A stretch of DNA of 64,000 bases, from contig JACONQ010000009.1 of NCBI GenBank assembly GCA_014281115.1, positions 992,001 to 1,056,000 on the forward strand. The letters are read 5' to 3'. A program made the position numbers and the translations under genes. Source of the stretch: Laburnicola sp. R22_1. Lineage: Eukaryota > Ascomycota > Dothideomycetes > Pleosporales > Didymosphaeriaceae. Under the pieces are notes generated by a model that made no database searches, was not told the origin of the DNA, and saw only the letters and a program-made list of their open reading frames with translations. How positions within the stretch are numbered: the first letter of the stretch is position 1; each line of letters starts with the position of its first letter. Positions 22,900 through 33,805 of this stretch are shown here, piece by piece.

Positions 22900-23907
22900 T
22901 CACAACATATTCTTCCTCCACGCCCTCGTAGCCAACCGCTCAATCTCCCCCACCTCAACCGGCCCCTTGACCTCCTCATCTTCCAACGCCTCAACAATGG
23001 CATCAGCCACCGTATCCGCCTTAAGCGGCTTAATCCCCCGCCCCCATCAACCACGTCAACCGCCCCCCAACAGCACTATTCACCATTGACGCAATCCCCC
23101 CCACCGCCGCAATAGGCAACGTAAACGCCCTCGCCCTATCATACATGAAAGGCGCCCTAACAAACACATTCCGCATCCCCTTAAACCTCTCACCAATAAT
23201 GCGCTCCGCCTCCCTCTTCGTCGTGATATACCTTGCAGGCAGAACCGGCGCCCCCGCCGCCGCACTAACATACAAGAACGTGTCTACGCCACTGCGCTCC
23301 GCCTCCCTTGCTAGATCGACAGCCGAATCGCGGTTCATAACCTCGTACGTCAACTGGCCGTCTTTTTCCTGCGGTCGTAGCGGCTCGTTTTCTGCGCGGG
23401 TGAGCGGGTTTTGCGTCCCGCGTTTGGAGGCGCTGAAGGCGCGTTGCAGGCCGCTGAGGGGGGATTCGCGGCCGGACAGGACGCGCTTGTAGTCGGCTTC
23501 GAGGAGGATGCCCAGGGTGTGGATTACAGCGGTGGCGGAGGCGAGGTGCGATGTGTAGGTGGTGGGGGAGAGGATGTCGCCGCGGGCCCAGGTTATGGAT
23601 GTGGACCAGGGTGGGGGTGTGGGGGAGGAGGTGGTTGAGGGCCAGTCGGGGGGCCCGGAGCGGCTGGAGGGGTGTTAGTGAGGGTTGTGGGAAGGGTGGG
23701 GGAAGGGGGAGGGGGCGTACGATATCGAGGTTACGGACCAGCCGCGTTGGACGGCGGCTTTGCAGATGCGACTTCCTATAAGCATTCCGTGTTAGCGATT
23801 TACAGCTCTGAAGTAGCAAGGTATGATTTATTGAAATTAGGTGGTTACGTACCTAAGAAGCCATTGCCGCCGCAGACTACGAGCTTCTTCTTCGCTGCTG
23901 AAGCCAT
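22900..23907 (-). CDS. NAD(P)-binding Rossmann protein (mitochondrial YLR290C/Coq11-like), with frameshift
   Basis: Exons 23907-23853, 23775-23721 and 23663-22900; introns 23852-23776 and 23720-23664 are GT-AG and keep phase. The N-terminus KKKLVVCGGNGFLG is the dinucleotide-binding Gly motif. Further on come SISRSG, GILLEADYK, ESPLSGL and LYVSAAAGAPVLPARYITTKREAE, as in the atypical SDR group that includes yeast YLR290C (coenzyme Q-associated) and complex I NDUFA9-like proteins. The frame hits TAA at 23032-23030, right after WLMGAGD. The next frame continues smoothly as IKPLKADTVADAIVEAL...RKNML and stops at 22900. The shift sits in GGGGGCGGGGG, where two G may be missing or one extra. This is either a real mutation or a homopolymer error; given an otherwise healthy gene, I favour an error or a recent event. 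Confidence 0.75.
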
Positions 23908-24235
23908 TGCTTTGTCGTGTCGGAGGAATGCAAGACGGATGGGAGCTTTCAGCTACAGCTAGCTCCGAGTGTTGATGTCACTCCACCCGCGTACGGCTGA
24001 CAGGGATGTTACAGGTGCTTTGCCAAGACCTCCGCGGCGAAATGGCCTCAGTTTCTGGACCACGCGCATGTGAACTCGACTTCACGTTCACCTGAGCACT
24101 TTTTTGCCCGACGGCACCTCTCTCCTACATCCACCCCCTGGGTTGTAGTCACAGCTAACTGCACAGCCGCCATCACTCCTGCGACTAGCTTTTGACTCGA
24201 TCCTCTAGTAGCCAGGGCGGCGCGCGCTCGTAAAG
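23908..24235. promoter_or_regulatory. shared divergent promoter region
   Basis: About 0.33 kb between the divergent starts of the NAD(P)-binding gene and the Yaf9 gene. No other feature is seen. Confidence 0.4.
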
Positions 24236-25178
24236 ATGCCCGCCCCCGCAGCGAACAAGCGCGTTAAGGTCAGTTATGCCTCTCGAGTCCACCACAGCCA
24301 CGAACTGACAACGCGCAGAACAAGCGCATAAGCCGAAACATCAGTACTTGCACCGCATCTCCGTCCGCGCCCACCCCATCTAACGCGCCGCAGTCATCGG
24401 CTCCGAAGCCTGGAACCTGCCTCCCGTAGGGCATCCGGACCGCCCCAAGAACGTCCCCGAAGACCACACCAAGCGATGGACCGTCTACGTGCGCCAACCC
24501 GAAGGCGACCCCGCCCTCACCACCTGGCTCAACAAAGTGCAATTCAAAATCTTCAACACGTACGAGAACCCGCTGCGAACATGCGACAATCCGCCCTTCC
24601 AAGTGACCGAGACCGGCTGGGGCGGTTTCACGATCGACATACGGCTCCACTTCCAGCCCATCAGCGGGGAAAAAGCGCAGTACCGACAGCACTTTCTGCA
24701 GCTGGAGAAATACGGCGATGAGAAGCTGCAAGCGGAGCAGGACAAGACGGGCTGTGTGCGCAGCGAGTTTCTAGAAGTAGTGCAGTTCAACGAACCGACG
24801 GAGGCGCTGTACGATGCGCTTACCGCCGACGACCAGTGGGCGCATCTCGTGCCGCCGGGCGCTAAAGGAGGCAAGAAGGCGGCGATTATGAGCACGGGGC
24901 CGAATGGGCGGCCGAAGAGGGGGTTTCCGAATGGGGAGCGGAGCGCGCAGTTGCCGGAGAAGGGGGGGGATGACGTTCCCTTTAGCCAGGAGCAGGAGCT
25001 CGAGCTGATGAATCAGATTAAGGCGAAGATGGAGGAGGTGGATCGGCAGCTGGAGGCGGAGACGAAGAAGAGGGAGGGGACGGAGGGGAGGCTGAAGGCG
25101 TTGAGGGCGGAGCTCGGGCATGAGGCTGCGCAGCAGGCGGCGCAGCAGGCTAGTGGGGATCGGAGTCGAAGGAGGTGA
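24236..25178 (+). CDS. YAF9: YEATS-domain protein Yaf9
   Basis: Exons 24236-24268, 24319-24343 (25 nt) and 24394-25178; both introns are 50 nt and GT-AG. Splicing gives NKRVKNKRISRNIIIGSEAW, matching the Yaf9 start pattern (KRIK..SVSRPIIYG). The YEATS domain follows: HTKRWTVYVR, WLNKVQFKIFNTYENP, the TETGWGGFTIDIRLHF strand and FLQLEKYG. A C-terminal coiled coil (about residues 210-265) is rich in Glu/Lys/Gln. Yaf9 reads acylated or acetylated histone H3 and is a subunit of both NuA4 acetyltransferase and the SWR1 H2A.Z-loading complex, in the nucleus. The micro-exon is easily missed by automated annotation; skipping it would lose the first YEATS strand. Length of 280 aa fits fungal Yaf9. Confidence 0.92.
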
Positions 25179-27206
25179 GATGAGATGGCGTGTTGGGGAG
25201 GGGATGGGATTACGTTTGATGTTTTTTTTCTACTGTTGGAATGATGTGCTGACGTTTTTTGGGTGTAGTCTGGATTCGATGAAGAAGAAAAAGAAGAAAA
25301 GATTCTTTTTGGTGGGCTGAAGGCGACGCTGGTGGCTGTTTAACGGTCTTGGGATTGGGCTTGTGGGAGAGGGAGGCGGATTGGTTACTGTGTTCGGTTC
25401 TCTGGTCGTCATGGGTATTGCATTTCCTGGTGTTGCGGGATGGGACCCTTCTGGGTATGGAGGGCACGGAGGCGTTTATATCAACATGAGCTCTTCTAGT
25501 AGACCTGCTCAGAATCTCATAACTTTTCATCTTGTCCATCGTTCGTCACCGTTACCTCTTTTTTCCATGCCAGGAACAACCCAACCCGATAACGCCAACT
25601 ATTCCCCATCCCATCCCATCCCATAACGCCTTCTCCACCACCCCAACCCACCCCAACTCAGTAGCCACTCCCATCCTCCCCATCTCAAAAACCACCTCCC
25701 TCTCTCCACCACCTCCACTCGCGCACTACATCCTACCCGGTCTTCATCCCCTCCCTCCCTCCTTCCCTCCCTCCATCCGCTCAAACGCCCCCATCTGATG
25801 TCCTACAACTAACACACTAGCTATCCAGCTCTATCTTCCATGCACGCTTGAAAAACTGCATCCCACCTAAGCGTAGAATACTCTAATTCAGGATAGATGA
25901 GAAGGAACAAACGCACCGTACCGTCTCCGTCTCGTCTCGCTCGCTCTCGTAGATTGATATCTTGGGTGGTGCGGGACGGACTTTTAACGCAGGAACTGAC
26001 TGCATGCGATTTCCCGCTGGGTGGGGGGCGGTTGCAGAGAAGGTAGGGGGGTTGTTGTGGTGGCTGTGTATTGCAAGTTGGTAAACGTCGCGTTGGTGGA
26101 TCTGGCGTTGGGGGATGTACCTCTTTATGTGTGAGATAGAGAGGGAGGAAGGAGAGGGGCTGGACTAGACTGGACTGGACTGGATGGGGCTGGTAGGGTA
26201 GATGGAGTTATTTGGGTTGACTTGCCGCTGGACCAGGGGGATTTGGTGCTTAGGGGTGGGGATGTTAGGGTGGGGTCTGAGGCAGAACGGTTGCTGGTTT
26301 TGGTCAAGGTGGGTGAGAGAGGTAGAGGTTAAGAAGGGGGTTGAGGGGGTAGTGGAGGTAGAGGTGGCTGTGCGGTGCGGTGCGGGGAAGGGGGGGGCGG
26401 TCTATTTATGGGTGCTGTTGGGAGGCGTGGATAGTTGTGGTGTTTTGCCGTTGGTAGAGTGTGTGAGAGGTAGAGAGGAATTCGCGTGCGAAAGAGGAAG
26501 TATGGAGGCTAGAAGATATTGTGGAGAGCTTGGGATGCGTGATGACTGGCTTTAAGCGATGATGTAGGTGATGGCGGGGTGTTGAAAAAGTAAAGCGCTA
26601 GCCTAATCGGGCAATAGAGGTGATTTGCCACCCCCAGATTTCCAGGATCGGCGATAGACCGCAGGACCCAACATCCACTAATGCAGGGTCCAAGATGGAC
26701 GAGCGAGACCCTGCACGCGACAGGTGTGTGCTAAATCGGGCGCTGCTTTGGACCCCGCGCAGAGGATGGTCTGGATGCATCATGTATCTAGCCGCACTCG
26801 GGTTATATCCAGATCTTGAATTCCACTCGATCTATTGATGACTCTATGATTTGCGGCAAGAGCCGCTTTTCTAAGCGAAGTCAGTCGTTGTGTTGTTTAG
26901 ATTACTGTACTCCCTGAGCGTTGCCCAGGTGTTGGCTAAGACAGATTAGTGGCAACGACCAAATGCTGATGACGCTGGAAAGCTTGGCCCAACGTTAAAT
27001 GAGTCCTGAAACACGACCTGTTGTGCCTCACGCGAATGATTCAGTAGCCGCAGCCGTGATCTCACTGCTCTAATGCCTTTTATTTCCAAGCCAATCAATT
27101 GTTTGTATAACATAGTTTTATTGCAAAAATTATAGACTAAATGAGTGACCAAGTACAGTAAAGCAATCGCAAATCAAAAACATAGGAAATGGGGAGGTTA
27201 ACCCAG
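25179..27206. other. long gene-poor stretch, 2 kb
   Basis: Low-complexity DNA: an A/G-rich run near 25280-25310, a C-rich pyrimidine tract at about 25560-25800, and a G-rich purine tract at about 26120-26500. Open frames here (for example 26202-26555) follow the composition bias and show no domain. A long regulatory or untranslated region is possible. Confidence 0.4.
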
Positions 27207-27967
27207 TTAAAAGGGAGAGTTGAAATCGATCCGTTCTCCAGAGTTGATGGCGTCGACTTGCGCCGTACTGAGCGCCACGCACTCTCCGATAGGAATAGCG
27301 AGTGGAAGCTCCGCCATACCCGCGAAGATGGAAGCTGGAGGGTCCGCCGCGGGAACTTCGCCATCGGTGTTGACTATATACTGTCAGTCAGCGCTGTGCT
27401 TCCCGATGTCGTGAGTGACGACCTACGCGTTACGAACGCCAACACGCAGCATGAGATCATCAATTTGTGGTTCGGACCCTTGGTCGCAAGGTACCAAATC
27501 CAGTGGATCAGATCCTCCTTCATGATGTACATGGCTCTGAATATTCCTGCCGGTTCGGTCATTCCGATGAGTGCGATACCAAGCTCCTTGTCGGAAAACA
27601 CGGTGCGGGGTTCTGTATCACCCTGCTCGAACTTGATGTGATACGTGGCAGAACGTTTTCCGGTCTCCCGTATGTACGTTGCTCTGAATTTCTGGAAACC
27701 GTCCTGGCATCGCTGCACTTTGGTTTTGGTGCCCCACGGCTGCTCGGGAGCGCCCGTGGTTCCAGGGGTCTGGGTGGTTTGAGACACTGCGGTGACTTCA
27801 GTAACGCTCCGCGGAACATCGTTCGTCGGCGGGACTTACTGTTCTCCGATTATTGATGTCGTTTCTGTGCAGTAAGATATGTATCGGGGTGCAGGTTTTC
27901 CCGAAGTTTTGAAGGTCGTAGTGAGGTATCCTAGGCTTCGTATTGGAGTGTAGAAGTTAGAGAGCAT
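27207..27967 (-). CDS. hypothetical protein, uncertain 5' end
   Basis: The well-supported part is an exon down to 27434 and a second exon 27380-27207, joined by a 53-nt intron (27433-27381, GTAACG...GACAG, branch GCTGAC). It encodes a basic then amphipathic protein with FRATYIRETGKRSATYHIKFEQGD and MYIMKEDLIHWIWYLA, ending RIDFNSPF. I recognise no family. The 5' end is unclear: the same frame runs back to an ATG at 27967 but is interrupted by TAA at 27838-27836, part of a GTAAGT donor-like site. Splicing that site to CAG at 27787 shifts the frame but creates a split ATG. So this is either a gene whose start codon spans an intron or a damaged gene. Confidence 0.42.
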
Positions 27968-28213
27968 CCTGTACAGAACTCGAATTTGTACTCGTCGACG
28001 AATGAGTCAGTCGTAGTTGATGGCTCATACTGCAAGCTATGGTGAGTCGTAGCTTGTACACTCAGAGGTTTCGGCGTGGCGATGTGGCAATACAACACCT
28101 CTCCCCAGCAGACATGCTCAGCTGTTTGATGGAGTGTAGCTGGGCGCGGGCAATCAAGATGTACCGTATACTCCAGACGTGCGATCTATGTACTAGATGT
28201 TGCAAGCCCTGAG

Positions 28214-28598
28214 TCAGTAGTCGTCAAGTGTTGGCATCAGAAAGGAGTCCTCGGGGGACCTCCACAAATGAACATACAGATAAGTTGTCCGAGACTTTGA
28301 GAGGTTTCGAGTGTTCACCTGCCATACTATAATGTCTCTGAGCCTGGAGGCTGCAAGCATGCTGTCCACCTTCGTCGCCCAGTTCACGATCTGCTCAGCG
28401 GTCAATGCGTCTGCCCCTCCAAATCCAACATCCGCCACCTGCTACCTGCCAAAGCGGTCAACCACCTGATACGAGGGCGATCATTGTCTCTGGAGGGAAA
28501 TCGTCCATTGCTCCCTGTGGGGTGCTTATGTCTTGTATAAATTGCTGAGGAACCGCGCCGTCGCCTCCAGATAGTCGAATAGACGTTGCGACCAACAT
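28214..28598 (-). CDS. possible small hypothetical gene
   Basis: Two minus-strand frames adjoin: one from ATG at 28598 (MLVATSIRLSGGDGAVPQQ) to about 28458, and one ending at 28214 that includes ALTAEQIVNWATKVDSML. They could be exons of one gene, but I could not find a normal-length intron joining them in frame. No domain is recognised. It may be a gene fragment. Confidence 0.25.
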
Positions 28599-28655
28599 GT
28601 TCAACCAGCCATTTCCACCGCGTCCTCGATCTCCCACTCCACATACCCCCACCCC

Positions 28656-29120
28656 CTATCCATGCACAACAGCCCAAACCTCACACTCATACAACAACTC
28701 CCCCGTCGCCAAACACGCCACCCCCACCACCGTATCCGGCGGCCGATGCCCCTCCCCCTCCCCATCCATAAACTCCATCCAAAACCTCCCCCAAACGCGC
28801 GTCAACTCCTCTTCACTCTCCACCCCAACCCGCCCCGTGTCTTTGACAATATAATGCTTCACGTGGATGATGTCGCGCGGCGTGGCGCCAGCGGCTCGCA
28901 GCCCGTGCAAGATGTTCTGGTAGGTGAGTTTGACTTGGGCCTCGAAGGTGGGTGCTACTTTTGAGGTTTGGGCGTCGAGGCCGACTTGGCCGGCGAGGGT
29001 GATGAGGCGCGAGGTTGGGAGGAGGGGCGTGATGGAGAGTTGGGAGTAGGTGGGGGGTGGGGTGGGGATGGTGGGGGGGTTGAGGGTTTGGGGTTTATTG
29101 GTGGTGGATTGGGTTGACAT
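28656..29120 (-). CDS. RidA/YjgF/YER057c family protein
   Basis: Single exon, 154 aa from MSTQSTTNK; a longer upstream frame exists, but its extra residues are low-complexity and this ATG fits the family length. The core matches the Rid fold: LITLAGQVGLDAQ, FEAQVKLTYQNILHGLRAAGA, IIHVKHYIV and GVACLATGELLYECEVWAV. RidA proteins are small trimeric enzymes; the archetype hydrolyses reactive enamine/imine intermediates from amino-acid metabolism. This one belongs to a divergent fungal subgroup with a Pro-rich N-terminus and an insert (DGEGEGHRPPD). I do not see the archetypal active-site Arg in its usual phrase, so deaminase activity is uncertain. Probably cytosolic. Confidence 0.78.
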   Translation of the reverse strand: MSTQSTTNKPQTLNPPTIPTPPPTYSQLSITPLLPTSRLITLAGQVGLDAQTSKVAPTFEAQVKLTYQNILHGLRAAGATPRDIIHVKHYIVKDTGRVGVESEEELTRVWGRFWMEFMDGEGEGHRPPDTVVGVACLATGELLYECEVWAVVHG

Positions 29121-29745
29121 TTTTGTTAGGGTTGAGTTGGGGTTGATAATGATAAAGAGTATTTGAGATGAGATGTGAAGAGTTGCATGCGTCGTGTGTG
29201 TGTGTTGGGATCTACCTAAAGGTACTACTTGTGAGGGCACTGGAGGATGACGTGGAACCGTTAGGCTGGATTCATACTAGCTTATAGTTTAAATGCACTC
29301 ATATGCCTGGATACTAGCACAGTTGAAAATGCCTATCACAGTTGCCTTGCCATGTAAAGAGCTCAGGAACACCTTCTATAAATTCGTAATTCATCTGGAG
29401 TCGTTGAACCATGCGAAAAAATGTATTCTCTAGTTTCATAATAGATTCTAGTAAAACCCGTAAAGCAGTACCCTCGATGACTCCAGAGATCCATCCGCAG
29501 ATGAGATAGTCTTGATTATGAAATGCCGAAAGCTGACAAGAGACTGAGAATATGGAGATAAAATGGATCACTCTAAGGGGAGGACTAGGAAAGAAACCTT
29601 CCATCGCTCCTAGTCGTTTCACATAACCGGCCGTCGACCAAACCAATTCGTAAGCATGCCTGGCACATCGGAGACTCGGCAATTTCATGGCCGTCCAGGG
29701 TTTCATGGCCGTCCAGGGCATCCGTTGAGTCGTCAGATAACCCTC
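29121..29745. other. intergenic with a short tandem repeat
   Basis: 0.6 kb without a supported gene. A 17-bp unit (TCATGGCCGTCCAGGGT/C) is repeated in tandem at about 29686-29719. A 135-codon minus-strand frame crosses the stretch, but it begins inside the repeat and shows no domain. Confidence 0.35.
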
Positions 29746-30453
29746 CTACTTCTTTTTGGCCATGTAGGCCGCAACCTGCGTCGCAACCAATCTCGGGCCT
29801 TCCTTCTTGATGAAAGGCACGGCATGCGTCATAAACAAGCTCTTTGCCTCCTTCTGCCAGTCCTTCTTTCCGTCCTTGGGCCCACGGTCGTCGCCATATC
29901 CGTCGTTCCTCCGCCTGTCACGGCGAGGCGCATCGTAGGAGTCATCGCGATGGCGCCGTCGCTCCCCCTCTCTCGCCGGCGGAACATAGGGCTGCTCATA
30001 CGGCCGCGGCCTGTTGTGCCGGGTATCAGATCCGTACCCACCCTCGTCGTAGCGGCGGCGGTCGTCGCGATAACGGTCACCATGGCGTGGGTAAGCGCCA
30101 TACTCTGGCGAAGGCGCACGTGCGTAGGGATCACGATGCGAGCGGCCACGACGGCGGGGTCGAGGGCTGACGGAGTCGGAGTCAGAGTCGGAGTAGTATG
30201 CTCGTCTGTCGTGGTCGGTGCGCCGTCTGCGGGGGCGGGGCTTGGTGTCTGTGGTGTGTAAGCGAGGCGTCTCAAAGAACGGCACGCCAGAACGGAGAGT
30301 CGTACTGTAGTCATCGAACATGTCGTCGTACCTGCCGCGGCCACCTCTGCGGTCGTCGGCTGAAGCCGGGCGTTTACTCTTGTGCTTGCCGTCGTCGGCC
30401 ATCTTCTTCATCCCCATGTCGATCAGGGTGCTCAGGAAGTCCGAGTTGCCCAT
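29746..30453 (-). CDS. hypothetical disordered Arg-rich protein
   Basis: Single exon, 235 aa from MGNSDFLSTLIDMGMKKMADDGK; the frame continues upstream without a stop but into promoter-like DNA. Most of the protein is low-complexity with Arg, Asp, Tyr and Ser (RRRRTDHDRRAYYSDSDSDS and GDRYRDDRRRYDE). Short ordered ends flank it: a helix at the start, and at the end KDWQKEAKSLFMTHAVPFIK followed by VAAYMAKKK. RS/RD-like tracts resemble those of RNA-binding or nuclear-speckle proteins, but no RRM or other domain is present, so function is not assigned. The conserved-looking ends argue that it is a real gene rather than a composition artefact. Confidence 0.6.
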   Translation of the reverse strand: MGNSDFLSTLIDMGMKKMADDGKHKSKRPASADDRRGGRGRYDDMFDDYSTTLRSGVPFFETPRLHTTDTKPRPRRRRTDHDRRAYYSDSDSDSVSPRPRRRGRSHRDPYARAPSPEYGAYPRHGDRYRDDRRRYDEGGYGSDTRHNRPRPYEQPYVPPAREGERRRHRDDSYDAPRRDRRRNDGYGDDRGPKDGKKDWQKEAKSLFMTHAVPFIKKEGPRLVATQVAAYMAKKK

Positions 30454-31257
30454 GTTTGCGGTGGGTGAATGAAGGTATGTGGTGGGTAGACGAGTTTGGG
30501 ACTTTCTACGAGCGGGAGGGCGAGTGCAGGTTATGAGTGTGTTCCGGCAGGCGCACGGTGAGGTCACGCTACAAATCGCCCTCAGCTCACCCTCAGCAGG
30601 CCCGCGTTTTTGTGGCGCAGCAGACCCACTCTGCGTGTTCGGCCAATCGGAAAGCACGCGGTGATCGTGGCTCAGCTGAAGGGGCTTCCACCAGCCACGA
30701 TCCCCCAGAATGCAGGTGACGTACCAGGCCAAATCCTGCGTAGCAAAGCCTGCCCATGCCTAGAACCCGTCGCTTTTCCACTAGCCAGACCTGGTGTCTT
30801 CGTAAAAAAGGATGCCCCATTTTGACGTGTGGCGAGACCGCCCTCGAACTGTGTCTGGAAGCTGGGAGAGATTCTTCAGTTCGCCACCTGCAGTGCCTTT
30901 TCCGTCACCCGCCACGGGCAGCCAGACTCCCTCCGAACCACCGAGGAATACCTAGTAGTAGTGTAGGAACCTGCACACGAGTCGCAAGGCACCATCGCAT
31001 TAGGCACCAACGACCTGTTCTCTTCGGATAATCAGAGCCTCCGATTGCAGGAATAATATTCATCTCATCTCCCACGCCCATCAGGCTGGGGTCCCCGCGG
31101 GGCTAAAAGCTAGGGCGTTCCTGGTCGGGGTAGATGGCCCCGAGCAATATACCCATGGCGGAGCTATATTCTCACAGGGGAGCCTATATCTCAATAATAA
31201 ACATTTCCGAACGCAATTCTTTTCTGTGTCCGCTTCGTACAGGCGCCTCTTCTTGCA
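30454..31257. other. intergenic
   Basis: 0.8 kb between divergent starts: 5' flanks of the Arg-rich gene and the rhamnogalacturonate lyase. Nothing else could be supported. Confidence 0.4.
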
Positions 31258-33145
31258 ATGCGTCTTCTTCAGCTTGCTGGTGTCGCTGCGCTGGCTGCCT
31301 GCAGTACGGCAGCGCCAACAGAGTCAGCGGCAGCAAAACCGAAGAGCTTTCTCAAGGACCTTGGGAACACGACTTGGGTCATTGGTAATGAGATTTGGAA
31401 CATGACGCAGGGCCGCCAATACGGCGTCAAGCTCATGTACAAGGGCAAAGATCGCGTTGGACCAGCCGTGGGCCATTATGTGAGCTACAGTACGCTCCAT
31501 GCGCCCAATCGTTATGAACATAGCTAACCTCGCCTAGATGGCGCCGCATCCGATCTCAGTTGGACCTCTGCTGCGATTGCAGACTCTGGAAAAGACTGGA
31601 TCAATGTCAAGTTCACCGCAAAGGAGGGTGACTTTCACTGGGTCATCCACGACGGCCTCGCTGGCGCGTACCAGTACTTTGTAAACCACGCTCTTCCAAT
31701 CCTCGGCGAATTTAGAACTCTGTGGCGGCTAGAGAACGGTTCTTTCCCCAATGGATATACAAACATCAAGGACGGCGAACTACCTCCGTTGTCAGAATAT
31801 GCGGATGCAACTAATGTCCAGGATGAAACTTGGCAGAAGGCAGACGGCAGCTTTTTGACAAAGTACGACTGGTCGGCTTTTGTGAGGGAGCAGACCTTTT
31901 ACGGGGTCTATGGCGAAGAGGTGGGGAGCTGGTATATCAACCCCGGCAAAGACTACTACAACGGCGACCACCTTAAGCAAGAACTCATGGTACATATTCT
32001 TATCTTGTACAATTCATATATGGCAGACAAGGACAAAACGAAGAACTAACCAATCCCACAGGTTCACCGTGAGTCCAAGACTGGCGACGCTGTGCAGTTG
32101 AACATGATTCACGGCACACATTACCTTGCACGATCGAGGGACGACTTCGAAGACGGCAAGACCTGGGGTCCGTGGCTATGGTGAGTCACTCCAAACTACG
32201 TTATCATCTTAGCGAATCATGCTCATTGTGCAAAACTGTAGGTATCTCAACGATGGCTCCAAAGACGACGCTGCGAAGCGATGGAAGCAGGAAGACAAAT
32301 CATGGCCATACAAATGGTTCAAGGACACATCCTACCAATCCCGGGGTTCCGTATCCGGAAAACTAGTACTCAGCGACGGGCGACCCGCCTCCGGCGCTGC
32401 CGTCTTCCTAGGCGACACCATCTCCGCACTTAGCACGGCCGACCAGGGCAAAGATTACTACTACACCACGTACGCGGACAAGCATGGCCGTTTTACCATT
32501 GAAGACGTGCGAACAGGCACTTACGGGCTATATGCATGGGGCAACGGGGGCAACATTGCAGACGTAACAACGACATTCGTACAGAACGACGTCGTCGTTT
32601 CTAAGAGCAAGACAACGAAGATGAAATCCCTCACCTGGTCTATACCCGACAAGAGCAAACGCATCTTCCAAATCGGCGACTTCGACCGCACCTCCCGAGG
32701 CTTCGGCCTCAGCGGGCCCACACCCTTCGAGCATGGCCGCATCTCCAAAACGCCCGCGAACCTGACCTACACAGTCGGCATGTCCCGCCCAAGCGACTGG
32801 TTCTTCGGCCAGACGAACGTGGGCACGTGGTCGATCAAATTCGCTCTAAAGAGCGTATCCGAATCTGCGACGGGCGCGAAGTTGACTGCCTCGCTGGCCG
32901 GTTTCTCCAGCGGAACGAAAGCAAACATCCTCATCAATAATGAGAAAATTGGAAATATTTCGGCGTTGGCGAATAGCCAGGATACGTATCGTGGTGCGAC
33001 GCAGGCTGGGGAGTGGAGGAACTTGCAGTTTGATGTGGGGAAGGAGATGCTCAAGGAGGGGGAGAATAGGATTGACGTTGCGGTTACTGAGAGTGCGCTT
33101 TGGAAGGGGTGGGTGTGGGATAGTGTTGTGTTGGAGTGGGTGTGA
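31258..33145 (+). CDS. rhamnogalacturonate lyase, polysaccharide lyase family 4
   Basis: Four exons: 31258-31489, 31538-31989, 32062-32180 and 32242-33145, 568 aa. A signal peptide is clear (MRLLQLAGVAALAACSTAAP), so the enzyme is secreted. The catalytic domain has RQYGVKLMYKGKDRVGPAVG and GHYVSYNGAASDLSWTSA (made by intron 1), then TKYDWSAF and NMIHGTHY, which supply the Lys and His that I take to be the catalytic pair of PL4. The FnIII-like middle (GSVSGKLVLSDGRPASGA) and the C-terminal jelly-roll domain (RIFQIGDFDRTSRGF, WFFGQTNVGTW) complete the three-domain layout of RglB-type enzymes. It cleaves the rhamnogalacturonan I backbone of pectin by beta-elimination, fitting a plant-associated fungus. 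It is somewhat shorter than the usual ~650 aa, but no break is seen. Confidence 0.9.
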
Positions 33146-33805
33146 GGGGCGTTGCTTGAAGTAGAACTATTTATAATAGGCATGTTTAACAGCTTGATTT
33201 TATGAGGACATGAGCTTTTCTATTGTTTACTTGGGTGTTACAAGGGTCGTGGGTGTGCACGTGGATAGTCGACCACAAGCCATGCATACACGACCATCGT
33301 GACGGCTTCTTTTCCGATGTGGTACTATACAGAACGGTGTTTCGATAGGAGGACATGTGATCTATCTGAGGTATAGTAGGTCAAAACATTGGCGTGTGGT
33401 CTGAACCTGCATTTCGTAGTAGGTAGAGACACAGGACGGGATTCTATCACTTGTCGCTGTATTCTTGTCGTGAACTCGATTTGCTAAAAGTAAGTGCGTT
33501 ACTTCTTGTGCCGGTGGAATCCACTCTTTTTAGTAATCCTTAGAAATGGAAGGCCGGCGTGAGAAGCTTAGAGGGTGAATCTCGGTCACTGCCCGGTGCG
33601 TAAGGCATCACTGAGTGAAAGCTTGGAACTGAAGCCCCTAGTCTTTCACTGCTTCCGCAACGCCGTATTCCAAAATCAACACTCGTCACGTGTATCAACC
33701 GTCCTCGAGGTCGCCCTCTCGATAAATCAAGCCACCACTCTCAACTCGCAGCCGTCAGTCGCCGCCGCTCTCGCAATCAACCACGGTACCCAGCCAACGG
33801 CAACC
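33146..33805. other. intergenic
   Basis: 0.66 kb between two plus-strand secreted-protein genes. A frame starting at 33575 merges into the next gene and is probably 5' leader. Nothing else is seen. Confidence 0.4.

Noticed and set aside
26202..26555. 117-codon plus-strand frame
   Set aside because: Follows a G-rich purine tract; Trp/Gly-rich and domain-free.
29314..29721. 135-codon minus-strand frame
   Set aside because: Starts inside a 17-bp tandem repeat, and I saw no family features; too weak to call a gene.
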